Part shown: piece after piece, positions 1 to 7,955 of the stretch | Numbering within the stretch: position 1 is the first letter of the stretch | Layout of the letters: the number at the start of each line of letters is the position of its first letter | Source of the DNA: a virus | DNA: 64,000 nt | Virus record (IMG/VR): IMGVR_UViG_3300032579_000510 | Coordinates: 1 to 64,000 of that record | Reading direction: 5' to 3' (one strand) | The notes under the pieces: generated by a model | Told to the model about the DNA's origin: nothing | Databases searched by the model: none | What the model saw: the letters and a program-made list of their open reading frames with translations, nothing else | Program-made: the position numbers and the translations under genes

Positions 1-1
1 T

Positions 2-943
2 ACTGGGTTTGTACGTAGTTGGACTAACAATAGTTGGTACTTGTTCAGTAACATTGCTGAACCTATAGCAGGCAATGTTAACGTCAGTGATGCTAACTTA
101 ATATACGATCCACTTTATACAGGATCACTAACGGTAACAGGATTCATTAACGCCAACGGCAACGTTATGGCCAGCACAGTCAATGCCGGGCAAATTAATA
201 CCACAGGTAATGTACTAGCCACTAACGCAGTACTTAACGCATTGACAGTTAACGGCAACGAATCAGTAACTGGATATTTGAATGTAACTGGTAATATATT
301 AACAGCACAATTAAATGCTGGGCAAATCAACACAACTGGCAATGTGTTAGCTACAAGTGGTATCTTTAACGCATTAACTGTCAACGGAGCAATTACATCA
401 ACTGGTTACTTTAATACCACTGCTAATATTTCAACAGCACAACTAAATGCCGGACAGATCAACACAACTGGCAACGTGTTAGCAGTTAATTTTGTCGGTA
501 GCGGTAGTTTATTGACAGCATTACCAGGATACGCATATAGTAACGTTAACATAGTTGCCTATACACAGACTATGGGTTATACCAATTACTCAAATGTTAA
601 CGTGGTAGCATACCTAGCAGGTAGTATCTCAACTGGCGCTATCACAGCAACTGGTTTCATTAACACCACAGGTAACGTAAGTGCCGCAACGGTTATTGCT
701 GGACAGATCAACACCACAGGTAATATCTTATCAACTGGAGCCATACACAACACCTTAACAGTCAACGGTACAGCTAGTACCAACGTAGCATCAGTGGCTT
801 CTACTATACTTGCTGGTGCTGTTGGTGTTACTGGTAACATTATTGCCAATGCCAGTGTTATCTATGGTAACACTTCAGGTGGCTATGGTGTGCGTCAATT
901 CTTTAATCCTATAACAAATAGTCTAGACACGGTGTTTGGCTAA
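2..943 (+). CDS. Tail-fibre repeat protein, 5' end outside window
   Basis: The frame is open from base 2, so this is the C-terminal part of a longer gene; an apparent TTG at 41 lies in continuous coding sequence and is not the start. The visible ~313 residues carry at least four copies of a ~35-residue unit with the core AGQINTTGN (near 185, 318, 450 and 698), spaced by Asn/Thr/Gly-rich beta-type sequence. Such repeats are typical of trimeric phage fibre shafts. The stop overlaps the next ATG (TAATG at 941-945), so the two are translationally coupled. The same repeat recurs in the gene at 1892. Role as a fibre or other virion appendage is inferred from composition and neighbours. Confidence 0.8.
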   Translation, partial: TGFVRSWTNNSWYLFSNIAEPIAGNVNVSDANLIYDPLYTGSLTVTGFINANGNVMASTVNAGQINTTGNVLATNAVLNALTVNGNESVTGYLNVTGNILTAQLNAGQINTTGNVLATSGIFNALTVNGAITSTGYFNTTANISTAQLNAGQINTTGNVLAVNFVGSGSLLTALPGYAYSNVNIVAYTQTMGYTNYSNVNVVAYLAGSISTGAITATGFINTTGNVSAATVIAGQINTTGNILSTGAIHNTLTVNGTASTNVASVASTILAGAVGVTGNIIANASVIYGNTSGGYGVRQFFNPITNSLDTVFG

Positions 944-1881
944 TGGTAACACTGGTTAGTCGTATATCTAGTACTGGTGTTTATTCAACTAATGCTAACT
1001 CTACTGTGGGCATTTTTGACGAAGTTTCTAATGCTGGAGTAAGTAAAAAAGTGTTTGCTAATGGTATGATAATGACCAGTGGCATCTTAGATGAAACTAG
1101 TATTGCGGGCTCAGCTACAGCAATGAGCGAATATCCTAACGGCAACATAGCAGTATCAGGATACTTTGATGAAGTAACAGGTGGGTTGGTAACTAATGGC
1201 TTACTGGCCTACATAGATGCCAGCAAACAAGAAAGCTATGTTAGATCAGGCACTAAAATATTTGATCTAGTCAACCCTGCTAATCCAGCAACTTTAAACG
1301 GTGCAGTTACCTGGGTAGCCAATGGTGCTAATAATAGTAGTAGCTACTGGTGGTGGCCAAGTCAAGCATCAACAAATTACATATCCAGTACAATTACACA
1401 AAACTATTTAGATTTTACTATTGTTTTCCAACCAGATTTCACACTTAATTCAAATTCTGCACTTGTGGGACTAATTGCTGCAAGCAACGATACTACCACC
1501 TATGATGAAAGTTTGAGATTAAGCGGTGCTAACGGCACAGGACCTTGGACCTTAATTAATCCCGACAATCAAAATGGATGGGCCAATGTTGCTACTACTT
1601 TTTATATCAATGGAGTGACTAGTACTACCAACGGAGCGGCTATAAATGCAGGTTGGAATGTCTTAGGTGGATATCGTACTAATCAGACCAGCACATTAGC
1701 TAATGGTACCTTTGGGCCGTTTAGTTATTTCTTAGGCACAGAAGGATACAGCACAGTACGTGACTTTCGCGGCAACATAGCCGCAGTGGCCTTATACAAC
1801 CGCCAACTATCAGCTGGTGAACAGATTAACAATTACAATTATTTTGCAGGTCGTTTTGGCCTACCATACATTGGCAGATAA
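943..1881 (+). CDS. Tail-fibre/adhesin with lectin-like (LamG/ConA) domain
   Basis: 312 residues. Residues ~1-85 are short Gly/Asn-rich beta repeats. Residues ~90-310 look like a concanavalin A/laminin-G jelly-roll: a GLLAYIDAS-type opening, aromatic strands (SYWWW), and near the end the characteristic FRGNIAAVALYNRQLS followed by a tail with Y and F spacing. Such domains bind surface glycans at fibre tips. It is coupled by stop/start overlap to the fibre repeat gene before it and precedes another fibre gene. Likely part of a receptor-binding appendage; the ligand is unknown. Confidence 0.7.
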   Translation: MVTLVSRISSTGVYSTNANSTVGIFDEVSNAGVSKKVFANGMIMTSGILDETSIAGSATAMSEYPNGNIAVSGYFDEVTGGLVTNGLLAYIDASKQESYVRSGTKIFDLVNPANPATLNGAVTWVANGANNSSSYWWWPSQASTNYISSTITQNYLDFTIVFQPDFTLNSNSALVGLIAASNDTTTYDESLRLSGANGTGPWTLINPDNQNGWANVATTFYINGVTSTTNGAAINAGWNVLGGYRTNQTSTLANGTFGPFSYFLGTEGYSTVRDFRGNIAAVALYNRQLSAGEQINNYNYFAGRFGLPYIGR

Positions 1882-1884
1882 ATA
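1877..1884 (+). promoter_or_regulatory. Late promoter box (GATAAATA), leaderless spacing
   Basis: GATAAATA matches the T4 gp55 late promoter TATAAATA at 7 of 8 positions. It ends 7 nt before ATG 1892 and no Shine-Dalgarno lies between, so transcription would start at or beside the start codon. Confidence 0.6.
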
Positions 1885-1891
1885 CTAAACT

Positions 1892-3349
1892 ATGGCTAAA
1901 CTACAATCAGGTACAGTAGTCTACGGTAACTTAACTGTAAACACATTTGCAAATATTAACGGTAACCTTATCTTAGGTGCGCAGATATATGCCGCAGGTT
2001 CACCTGGCGTTAACGGACAGGTCCTACAAAATGTAGGCGGTACTGGAGTAGCATGGGCTAACCCTAGTTCAGGCTCTAGTATCTTTAACGGTACTAGTAA
2101 CGTAACAGTATTATCATCAGGCAGTAACGTAGTTGTTTCAGTAGCAGGTGCTATTATTGCCAACATTGGCTCAAGTGGTATGACCATTATAGGTGGCTTA
2201 TCAGCAGGTTCTATCACAGGTAACGGTGCAGCCTTAACTGGATTGCCTGCAGGTTATAGTAACGTTAATGCCGCAACATATTTGCCAATTTACTCAGGTA
2301 CGGTGGGTGCTAGTTTTGTTAACTCAACAGGTAACGTTCTAGCGCAAGCTGGTGTATTTAACGCTCTTGGTATTAACGGTGCTATCACTGGTACTGGCTA
2401 TATTAATACCACAGCTAATATTTCAACAGCACAACTTAATGCTGGTCAGATTAACACAACTGGCAATATTTTATCAACTGGTGCTGTGCATAACGCACTC
2501 ACAGTTAACGGTGCAACTACTGTAACAGGTAATATTTCAGCTCCTACTATGAATGTTACACATACCACTATAGGTAGTACATACGGAAACCAATCAATTA
2601 TTGGGGTATGGAGTGGAAGTGATGGCAGTAATAACGAATTTTTAGAATTAACTAATACACGTACTGCAGCAGGGTCAACCTGGACTACAGCAGGTTACCG
2701 ACTACAACAAAAAATTGATGCTACATGGATGGGTTATGTACAGTTTAACGGTGCGTCAACTAACGGTGGCATTGCGTTTGGTACTGGTACTAATACTACT
2801 AACGCAGTATCAGTTACAGATAGTGTAAGGATTGACACCAACGGTGTAACCATTGTTGGTCTCAAAAATCAAACAGTAGCAATATCAAACGGTGGCACTA
2901 GCGGCGTAGGTAATATTGGTGCTGCAGGTGCTGTATTTAATACCATATTCGGTAAAGCAACCACAGCACAATACGCTGACTTGGCTGAGATCTATACCAG
3001 TGACTTTGACTATGAACCCGGTACAGTGGTCATCTTTGGCGGCACAGCAGAAGTCACAGTATCAACTCTAAGTCACGACACACGCATAGCTGGAGTGGTA
3101 AGTACAAACCCAGCATACTTGATGAACAGCACAGAAACTGGCGTAGAAGTAGCACTAATGGGGCGAGTACCTTGCTCTGTACTAGGTCCTGTGGCCAAAG
3201 GTGATCGTCTAGTTGCTAGCCAAACAGCAGGTGTTGCTCAACGACTTAACACCAATTTATACCAACCAGGTTGCATCATTGGCAAGGCCTTAGAAGCCAT
3301 TGATTCTGCAACAATTTCAACCATAGAAGTAGTAGTAGGACGCTTATAA
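1892..3349 (+). CDS. Tail-fibre protein with conserved C-terminal domain
   Basis: 485 residues. The N-terminal ~230 residues are Asn/Gly/Thr-rich beta repeats including the AGQINTTGN core (near 2441) also found in the first gene of the window. The C-terminal ~130 residues begin with the QYADLAEIYTSDFDYEPGTV block and continue to EVVVGRL. This block is widespread at the ends of marine T4-like phage fibres and resembles the peptidase G2/IMC-type terminal domains that help fibres trimerise; that function is not proven here. ATG at 1892 has no Shine-Dalgarno but lies 7 nt after a GATAAATA late-promoter box. Confidence 0.75.
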   Translation: MAKLQSGTVVYGNLTVNTFANINGNLILGAQIYAAGSPGVNGQVLQNVGGTGVAWANPSSGSSIFNGTSNVTVLSSGSNVVVSVAGAIIANIGSSGMTIIGGLSAGSITGNGAALTGLPAGYSNVNAATYLPIYSGTVGASFVNSTGNVLAQAGVFNALGINGAITGTGYINTTANISTAQLNAGQINTTGNILSTGAVHNALTVNGATTVTGNISAPTMNVTHTTIGSTYGNQSIIGVWSGSDGSNNEFLELTNTRTAAGSTWTTAGYRLQQKIDATWMGYVQFNGASTNGGIAFGTGTNTTNAVSVTDSVRIDTNGVTIVGLKNQTVAISNGGTSGVGNIGAAGAVFNTIFGKATTAQYADLAEIYTSDFDYEPGTVVIFGGTAEVTVSTLSHDTRIAGVVSTNPAYLMNSTETGVEVALMGRVPCSVLGPVAKGDRLVASQTAGVAQRLNTNLYQPGCIIGKALEAIDSATISTIEVVVGRL

Positions 3350-3354
3350 ATCAC

Positions 3355-3383
3355 TTGACTTTTTAACCAAAAGACTGTATAAT
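3355..3383 (+). promoter_or_regulatory. Sigma-70 promoter for SWIM/ligase operon
   Basis: TTGACT (3355-3360), 17-nt spacer, perfect TATAAT (3378-3383). The spacer contains TTTAACCAAAAGA, also found in the promoter at 9729. The -10 lies in a small inverted repeat, ACTGT-ATAAT-ACAGT. It likely drives the early genes from 3415. Confidence 0.8.
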
Positions 3384-3414
3384 ACAGTTATAAATTAGTT
3401 AAAAAGGTCCAAGT

Positions 3415-3783
3415 TTGAATCAAGTTACTGTTAGAACCCGCTTGTATCAGCCTAGTTTTCACCGTGCAGACTCTTACTGCGAGCACGAAATAACTGGCGA
3501 ATTACTCAACACTGTCAAGTGGTTAAAGCCTGACGAATTAGCTATAACGAACCCCCAACACCCAAACGGATTCAGTATCATACAAAAGAAAAATATTCTA
3601 TGGATGCGAGATCTAGCTGGTAAAAAATCCACAGTAACAGTAGATCCAGACTATCAGCAGTGGACTGTCAAAGGGTCAAAAGGCAATGAATATCTTGTAA
3701 TTCGTCAAAAAGGCCAGTATAATTGTACATGTCCAGGCTTTACATATCGCCATAATTGTCGTCACATCACGGAGGTCCAATGA
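3415..3783 (+). CDS. SWIM zinc-finger protein
   Basis: 122 residues from a TTG start preceded by AAAAAGGTCC. The C-terminus reads YNCTCPGFTYRHNCRH, a textbook CxCx8CxH SWIM zinc-binding motif; SWIM domains bind DNA or proteins. The N-terminal ~95 residues look like a small beta domain (WMRDLAGKKSTVTVDP). It sits directly behind a strong sigma-70 promoter and overlaps the DNA ligase start by 4 nt, so a role beside the ligase in DNA repair or replication is a reasonable inference. Confidence 0.7.
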   Translation: MNQVTVRTRLYQPSFHRADSYCEHEITGELLNTVKWLKPDELAITNPQHPNGFSIIQKKNILWMRDLAGKKSTVTVDPDYQQWTVKGSKGNEYLVIRQKGQYNCTCPGFTYRHNCRHITEVQ

Positions 3784-5093
3784 ATAATCCTTGGGATATA
3801 ATCCAAGAACTAGAATCAGATAACAGTCGCTTGGCTAAAGAAGCAGTCATTGAGCACGAAGCACTAGCAGACAATGTAGAATTCTTTGCTGGCTGTCGTT
3901 TGGCATTAGATGCTATGATTACCTTTGGTGTTAAAAAGGTAGACGAAACTGACTCAGATGGATTTGGATTAACTTGGGCAGAGTTCGCTCAACTAGCTGA
4001 TGCACTGGCCAATCGTGAACTAACAGGCAACAATGCACAGTCAGCTATAGAACAAGCACGCAAAAGTTCTACTAAGCTACAATGGAATCTTTGGTATCGT
4101 CGTATCTTAATCAAAGACCTACGCTGTGGAGTCAGTGAAAAAACTGTAAACACTGTGATCAAACGAGCTAAGAAACCTGCTTATGAGATTCCTGTATTCA
4201 GTTGTCAACTAGCGCATGACTCAGCTAATCATGATGGTAAACTTGCCGGTGCTAAATTAATTGAAGTTAAACTAGATGGTGTTCGTGTAATTACCATTGT
4301 TTACCCAAATGGACAAGTAGATCAATACAGTCGCAATGGTAAAGAGCTGGTAAACTTTCCACACATCAAACAACAGATTGCTTTGCACGCTGATTCATTT
4401 AAGGAACCTATGGTGCTTGATGGCGAAGTCATGTCAGCTAGTTTCCAAGATCTAATGAAAATGGTACATCGTAAGAGTGATGTTAAAAGCAATGATGCTG
4501 TGCTGAATTTGTTTGATGTTATTACTCTTAAAGAGTTCCAAGCAGGACAAGGCATTCATAGACAAATTGATCGTAGCATAAGTTTGGCCGCTTGGTATAG
4601 TCAAGTAGCTGATGATATGCCTAATGTTACTGTAGTAGGTCAAGAGCAGGTTAACCTAGATATACCAGCTGGGCAAGCTCGTTTCCTACAGATCAATCAA
4701 GAAGCTATTGATGGTGGGTACGAAGGTATTATGGTTAAGAATCCATTAGGGATTTATGAATGTAAACGCACTATCAATTGGTTAAAATTAAAACCATTTA
4801 TTGAAGTAAGTTTGGAGGTAACAGATGTCGAAGAAGGTACAGGCCGTAACCAAGGCCGTTTGGGGGCTTTGGTATGTAGTGGCCAAGACAATGGCCGTAA
4901 TATTACTGTTAACTGCGGTAGCGGGTTTACTGATAACGATCGCGGAGTATTTTGGGCCAACCGTGACAAGTTGGTTGGGCAAGTAGTTGAGGTACGTGCT
5001 GATGCTGTTACGCAAAATCAAGACGGTTCTTACTCCTTACGCTTTCCTAGGTTCTTGCGTTTTAGGGGGTTTGAAGTTGGCGAAAAACTATAA
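3780..5093 (+). CDS. ATP-dependent DNA ligase
   Basis: 437 residues. The nucleotidyltransferase core has motif I VKLDGVR with the adenylated lysine at K164, a motif III/IIIa region around LDGEVMSASF, motif IV EGIMVKN and motif V WLKLKP, followed by an OB-fold domain ending in FPRFLRFRGF. Length and lysine position are close to T4 gp30 (487 residues, K159). It seals nicks in replication and repair using ATP. The ATG at 3780 is chosen over an upstream TTG at 3756 because GGAGG (3771-3775) sits just ahead of it. It overlaps the SWIM gene by 4 nt. Confidence 0.93.
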   Translation: MNNPWDIIQELESDNSRLAKEAVIEHEALADNVEFFAGCRLALDAMITFGVKKVDETDSDGFGLTWAEFAQLADALANRELTGNNAQSAIEQARKSSTKLQWNLWYRRILIKDLRCGVSEKTVNTVIKRAKKPAYEIPVFSCQLAHDSANHDGKLAGAKLIEVKLDGVRVITIVYPNGQVDQYSRNGKELVNFPHIKQQIALHADSFKEPMVLDGEVMSASFQDLMKMVHRKSDVKSNDAVLNLFDVITLKEFQAGQGIHRQIDRSISLAAWYSQVADDMPNVTVVGQEQVNLDIPAGQARFLQINQEAIDGGYEGIMVKNPLGIYECKRTINWLKLKPFIEVSLEVTDVEEGTGRNQGRLGALVCSGQDNGRNITVNCGSGFTDNDRGVFWANRDKLVGQVVEVRADAVTQNQDGSYSLRFPRFLRFRGFEVGEKL

Positions 5094-5337
5094 GTTAGCT
5101 CAAGAAGCTGACAAAGATAAAGTCTACGGTGCTCTTAAAGAGTTCACTCGCAACTCTCGTCTATGGCGTTCAAGTCCAGTTGGTCGTGAATATTGCCACT
5201 TGACAGAAGAAGGCAGAGAAGTTATCATAGACATGATGCAGGATATGTTGCGTACTATTGATATATTAGAACGTAAGGCATTTGATCAACGTGCTAAAGA
5301 AATTGTGTTTGAAACACTGAAAGGTAAAGGTGAATAA
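5077..5337 (+). CDS. Small conserved-type phage protein
   Basis: 86 residues if it starts at TTG 5077, which lies 6 nt after AGGGGGT (5064-5070) inside the end of the ligase gene. Longer in-frame starts lack a ribosome site. The product is charged and helical with no recognised domain. It overlaps the next ATG by one base (TAATG). Function unknown. Confidence 0.6.
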   Translation: MAKNYKLAQEADKDKVYGALKEFTRNSRLWRSSPVGREYCHLTEEGREVIIDMMQDMLRTIDILERKAFDQRAKEIVFETLKGKGE

Positions 5338-5675
5338 TGGTTGCTGGTATGCGGCGTGATTTCGTAGAAGAACAGAGCGATACTAATCCTGTGGTATACT
5401 GTAAGGACTGCAAATATTACTATCGTACGTTTGGTATGTGGATGGCTCAAACGGAAGCACGATGTACTCGCGGTCGTCAACCTAAAGTCAATCTTGTCAC
5501 AGGTAAAATAGGGCCGCTTGATTACTATAACTTAGAACGTTGTCAACGTGAGCGGACTAATGAGTATATTGTTAATTGCGGCGAAGAAGGCAAATTTTGG
5601 TCTCCTCGCAAGCCTTCGCCAGAAACCACAATGTTAATGTTAAAAAGAAAGGTACCAAATGATTCTAACTCGTAA
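5337..5675 (+). CDS. Cysteine-containing small protein, function unknown
   Basis: 112 residues, coupled by TAATG to the gene before. CKDCKYYY near residue 22 and later single cysteines (RCTRG, ERCQR, VNCGE) suggest a metal-binding fold, but no family is recognised. It ends inside the next gene, so 17 nt overlap. It belongs to the early operon that starts at 3355. Confidence 0.6.
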   Translation: MVAGMRRDFVEEQSDTNPVVYCKDCKYYYRTFGMWMAQTEARCTRGRQPKVNLVTGKIGPLDYYNLERCQRERTNEYIVNCGEEGKFWSPRKPSPETTMLMLKRKVPNDSNS

Positions 5676-5931
5676 TGAACTTATTGAATCACTACAAGAT
5701 GGTATTGTAACTGTAACTTTTACCAAAGTAAATGGTGAGGTTCGTACTATGCCTTGTACTCTGCGTGAAGATATTGTTCCACCTAGGCCTACACCTGCTG
5801 AAGGTGCAGAAACTAAAACTAAGAAAAAGAATGATGGTGTAATTAGTGCGTGGTGCATTGATAAAGGTGCATGGCGCAGTTTTCGCTATGATAGTATTGT
5901 TAGTCTACAGTTTGATGGCAGTGGACAGTAA
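5659..5931 (+). CDS. WYL_2/Sm-like SH3-barrel phage protein
   Basis: 90 residues. The pattern DGIVTVTFTKVNGEVRTMPC, then CIDKGAWRSFRYDSI, matches the small Sm-like SH3-barrel protein (WYL_2 type) of T4-like marine phages. These proteins are thought to bind nucleic acid or ligands, but a defined role is not known. The mid-section is a charged linker (TPAEGAETKTKKKND). Start ATG overlaps the previous gene; AAAAAGAAAGG precedes it. Confidence 0.7.
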   Translation: MILTRNELIESLQDGIVTVTFTKVNGEVRTMPCTLREDIVPPRPTPAEGAETKTKKKNDGVISAWCIDKGAWRSFRYDSIVSLQFDGSGQ

Positions 5932-5946
5932 TTTAACCAAAATAGG

Positions 5947-5975
5947 TTGACATGTGCGTATTTTTCCGCTATTAT
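5947..5975 (+). promoter_or_regulatory. Sigma-70 promoter for H1-like gene
   Basis: TTGACA (5947-5952), 17-nt spacer, TATTAT (5970-5975). The TTTAACCAAAA element seen in other promoter spacers lies just upstream here (5933-5943). Confidence 0.7.
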
Positions 5976-6031
5976 ATATGTTCATGCTGTATTTTAAATA
6001 GCAAACTTTTAACTCTATGGAGAAGTAACAA

Positions 6032-6418
6032 ATGGCAAAAACTACTAAAGTAACAATGGCAACAGCACCAGCTAAGAAAGCACCTGCTAAGGCTCCAGCA
6101 AAAGCACCTGCTAAGGCTCCAGCAAAAGCACCTGCTAAGGCACCAGCTAAGGCTCCTAAAAAAGCTTCAGTTAACCTAGCTAAGGTAACTAACCAAAAAG
6201 CGTTCTTAGAAAAATACCTACGTGGTACAGGTCGTACCTTATCAGTAGCGCAAGCAAAAGCTAACTACGGTATTGCAAAATTGTCAGCACGTATTAGTGA
6301 AATGCGCGATGCTGGTTTAGTAATCTACACAGATGAAAACACCTCAGGTAAAGCAACTTACCGTATCGTTGCTCGTGACGTTGCAGGTTCACGTGCTAAA
6401 GTGTTTTCAGCAAACTAA
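6032..6418 (+). CDS. Histone H1-like repeat + winged-helix protein
   Basis: 128 residues in two parts. Residues ~8-45 are a run of KAPAKAP repeats, very like the tails of bacterial histone H1-like proteins (HctB, AlgP type); the DNA carries a near-perfect 24-nt tandem repeat. Residues ~50-125 form a helix-turn-helix or winged-helix-like domain (KYLRGTGRTLSVAQAKANYG... LSARISEMRDAGLVIYT). A basic disordered tail joined to a DNA-reading domain suggests nucleoid compaction or transcriptional control. It has its own sigma-70 promoter, the GGAGAAG ribosome site and its own terminator, so it is a single-gene unit. Confidence 0.75.
   Translation: MAKTTKVTMATAPAKKAPAKAPAKAPAKAPAKAPAKAPAKAPKKASVNLAKVTNQKAFLEKYLRGTGRTLSVAQAKANYGIAKLSARISEMRDAGLVIYTDENTSGKATYRIVARDVAGSRAKVFSAN
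6079..6155 (+). repeat. 24-nt tandem repeat coding KAPAKAPA
   Basis: Units of 24 nt (gct aag gct cca gca aaa / gca cct) follow each other in frame, about three copies with a few third-base changes. Copy number is probably variable through slippage. Confidence 0.8.
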
Positions 6419-6442
6419 TATCTAGGTAGATTTACCAAAGAT

Positions 6443-6469
6443 AAAAAAAGCCCCGTTTGGGGCTTTTTT
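6443..6469. terminator. Bidirectional intrinsic terminator
   Basis: AAAAAGCCCC-GTTT-GGGGCTTTTTT hairpin with A and T runs on both sides. It can end the H1-like gene on the plus strand and the minus-strand gene at 6484-6804. Confidence 0.92.
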
Positions 6470-6483
6470 GTTGGCTATAGATG

Positions 6484-6804
6484 TTAATTAACAATAGTGG
6501 CTAAATCAATAACGGTTTCATTAGTCCAATTAGTGGTATATGTTATACTGTGTGCTGATTTCCATGCATTGATATCTGCTATTAGCCCTGCGTCTGTTAA
6601 AGTATAAGTTGATACAAAAGAATTAGCTGCATCTGTATTGCTAAAAATCAAAATAGTTTTAGTAGTTGTGCCTGTTTTTTGGTTTAAAGAATTTGCTTCT
6701 AAGTAGGTTGCGATATTTTTAGCCCAATCACTAGCAGTGACTGATGGTGGAAATGGTCCAACGTTATTTGGATCTTCTACTGTAAAAGTATATACTACTG
6801 ACAT
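6484..6804 (-). CDS. Small protein of unknown function
   Basis: 106 residues on the minus strand, starting behind AAGGAATACC. It is Thr/Asn/Ala-rich (SVVYTFTVEDPNN... DWAKNIATYLEANS) and has the look of a small soluble alpha/beta protein; no family is recognised. It shares the bidirectional terminator at 6443-6469 with the convergent H1-like gene. Its own promoter lies in the short region facing the promoter at 6844 but is not clear. Confidence 0.6.
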   Translation of the reverse strand: MSVVYTFTVEDPNNVGPFPPSVTASDWAKNIATYLEANSLNQKTGTTTKTILIFSNTDAANSFVSTYTLTDAGLIADINAWKSAHSITYTTNWTNETVIDLATIVN

Positions 6805-6843
6805 ATGGTATTCCTTATTAAACTGTTATAGTTATTTATCTGA

Positions 6844-6872
6844 TTGACAAACAAATCAAAAGATGTTATAAT
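6844..6872 (+). promoter_or_regulatory. Sigma-70 promoter for wall-hydrolase operon
   Basis: TTGACA (6844-6849), 17-nt spacer ending ...TCAAAAGATGT, TATAAT (6867-6872). The spacer end matches the promoter at 9729. Confidence 0.8.
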
Positions 6873-6904
6873 ATACGCATATTAAACAATAAAGAAAGCG
6901 AACA

Positions 6905-7483
6905 ATGAGTACTCGTTTATACGTAGGACTTGGGGCAGCAATTTTTGTAGGTAATATAATCTATGCTCAATATGAAGATAGTCGTATTAGTAGCATAGAA
7001 GATAGTGTTATCCAAATTGGCAGTGATGTAGCAGAAATCAAACAGGCAGTGTTAGAACAACAAACAACGTCAATCAAATACACTAAAAAAGATGTTGAAT
7101 GCCTAGCACGCAATATCTACTACGAAGCAGGTGTAGAGCCGTTAATGGGCAAATATGCTGTGGCCAATGTAACTATTAACCGTGTTAAAAGCGGCTATTG
7201 GGGCTCGCATGTATGTGATGTAGTCTACGCCAAAGACCAGTTTAGTTGGACCAAAGAGAAAAAGCGTGCTTGGATACAACTAAAAGGCAGTAATTGGGCA
7301 ACTAGCCGTGCAGTGGCAGAGTCTGCACTAACACAGGGCATTCGTGTTAAGCAATTGAAGCACGCATTATTCTATCACGCAGATTACGTTAGTCCTACTT
7401 GGCGTGATCGTACTAAACAAGTACTTAAAGTAGGGCAACATATTTTTTACTCACAAGCAAAGGGCAGTAATTTATCAATATGA
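6905..7483 (+). CDS. SleB/CwlJ-type cell-wall hydrolase, membrane-anchored
   Basis: 192 residues. Residues ~5-21 (LYVGLGAAIFVGNIIYA) form a membrane segment or signal anchor, followed by a short helical linker. From ~residue 62 the SleB hydrolase core is clear: LARNIYYEAGVEP with the catalytic-type glutamate, then AVANVTINRV and KDQFSWT. These enzymes cleave peptidoglycan. It is the second wall hydrolase in the window besides the GH19 endolysin at 31858, and sits far from the lysis cassette behind an early-type promoter, so it may act on the wall early or in another role. It overlaps the next ATG (ATGA). Confidence 0.82.
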   Translation: MSTRLYVGLGAAIFVGNIIYAQYEDSRISSIEDSVIQIGSDVAEIKQAVLEQQTTSIKYTKKDVECLARNIYYEAGVEPLMGKYAVANVTINRVKSGYWGSHVCDVVYAKDQFSWTKEKKRAWIQLKGSNWATSRAVAESALTQGIRVKQLKHALFYHADYVSPTWRDRTKQVLKVGQHIFYSQAKGSNLSI

Positions 7484-7944
7484 AATATTTTAGTTATGGT
7501 ATGAACACAAACTTGGCCAGTATGGCAGTACGCTGCCCAAGTGCTCAGAGTCTAGGAGCTGCTGTTCTACCGCATTATGAATTTGAATTCAAATCATTTG
7601 CTACAATCTCACCTAAAATGGGCGCAGAAACCCACGGAGTTCTTTGGGAAATCACCCCCGAGTGCGAAAAGAGTTTGGACCGCTTAGAAGGATATCCCGT
7701 ATACTACGGTAAAATTATTGTATGGGTTGAACACAATGGTATGTTGACTCCGGCAATGACCTACCTAATGTATCCAGAAGAAGAACCTAACTATCCAAGT
7801 AATAGCTATGTGCGTATGTTAGAGGAAGGTTACACAGCACACGGCGTCAGCACAGATCAAATTAATCAAGCATTAGATCATTTAAATAACCACTTTGGTT
7901 TGACATCTGGTCTCAATGACACTACACTATACTCATACACCTAA
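7480..7944 (+). CDS. Gamma-glutamylcyclotransferase-like (AIG2) protein
   Basis: 154 residues. The opening KYFSYGMNTN is the YGxN substrate loop of the GGCT/AIG2 fold, and HGVLWEITPECEKSLDRLEGYP carries the conserved glutamate and LDxLEG motif. The family releases 5-oxoproline from gamma-glutamyl amines. T4-like phages often carry members without known substrate. It overlaps the hydrolase gene before by 4 nt. Confidence 0.78.
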   Translation: MKYFSYGMNTNLASMAVRCPSAQSLGAAVLPHYEFEFKSFATISPKMGAETHGVLWEITPECEKSLDRLEGYPVYYGKIIVWVEHNGMLTPAMTYLMYPEEEPNYPSNSYVRMLEEGYTAHGVSTDQINQALDHLNNHFGLTSGLNDTTLYSYT

Positions 7945-7955
7945 GGAGAAGCAAC

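Noticed and set aside
115-849. Minus-strand frames through the first fibre gene.
   Set aside because: They mirror the low-complexity repeats of the coding strand; products are LPVVLICPA-type shadow repeats.
41-943. Starting the first gene at TTG 41.
   Set aside because: The frame is open to the window edge and the residues before TTG 41 read as normal fibre sequence, so the gene is simply cut.
3756-3779. Earlier ligase start at TTG 3756.
   Set aside because: GGAGG lies between it and ATG 3780, so the ATG is the likely start.
6079-6155. Short repeats considered as a CRISPR array.
   Set aside because: No spacers; the units are adjacent, in frame and code KAPAK.
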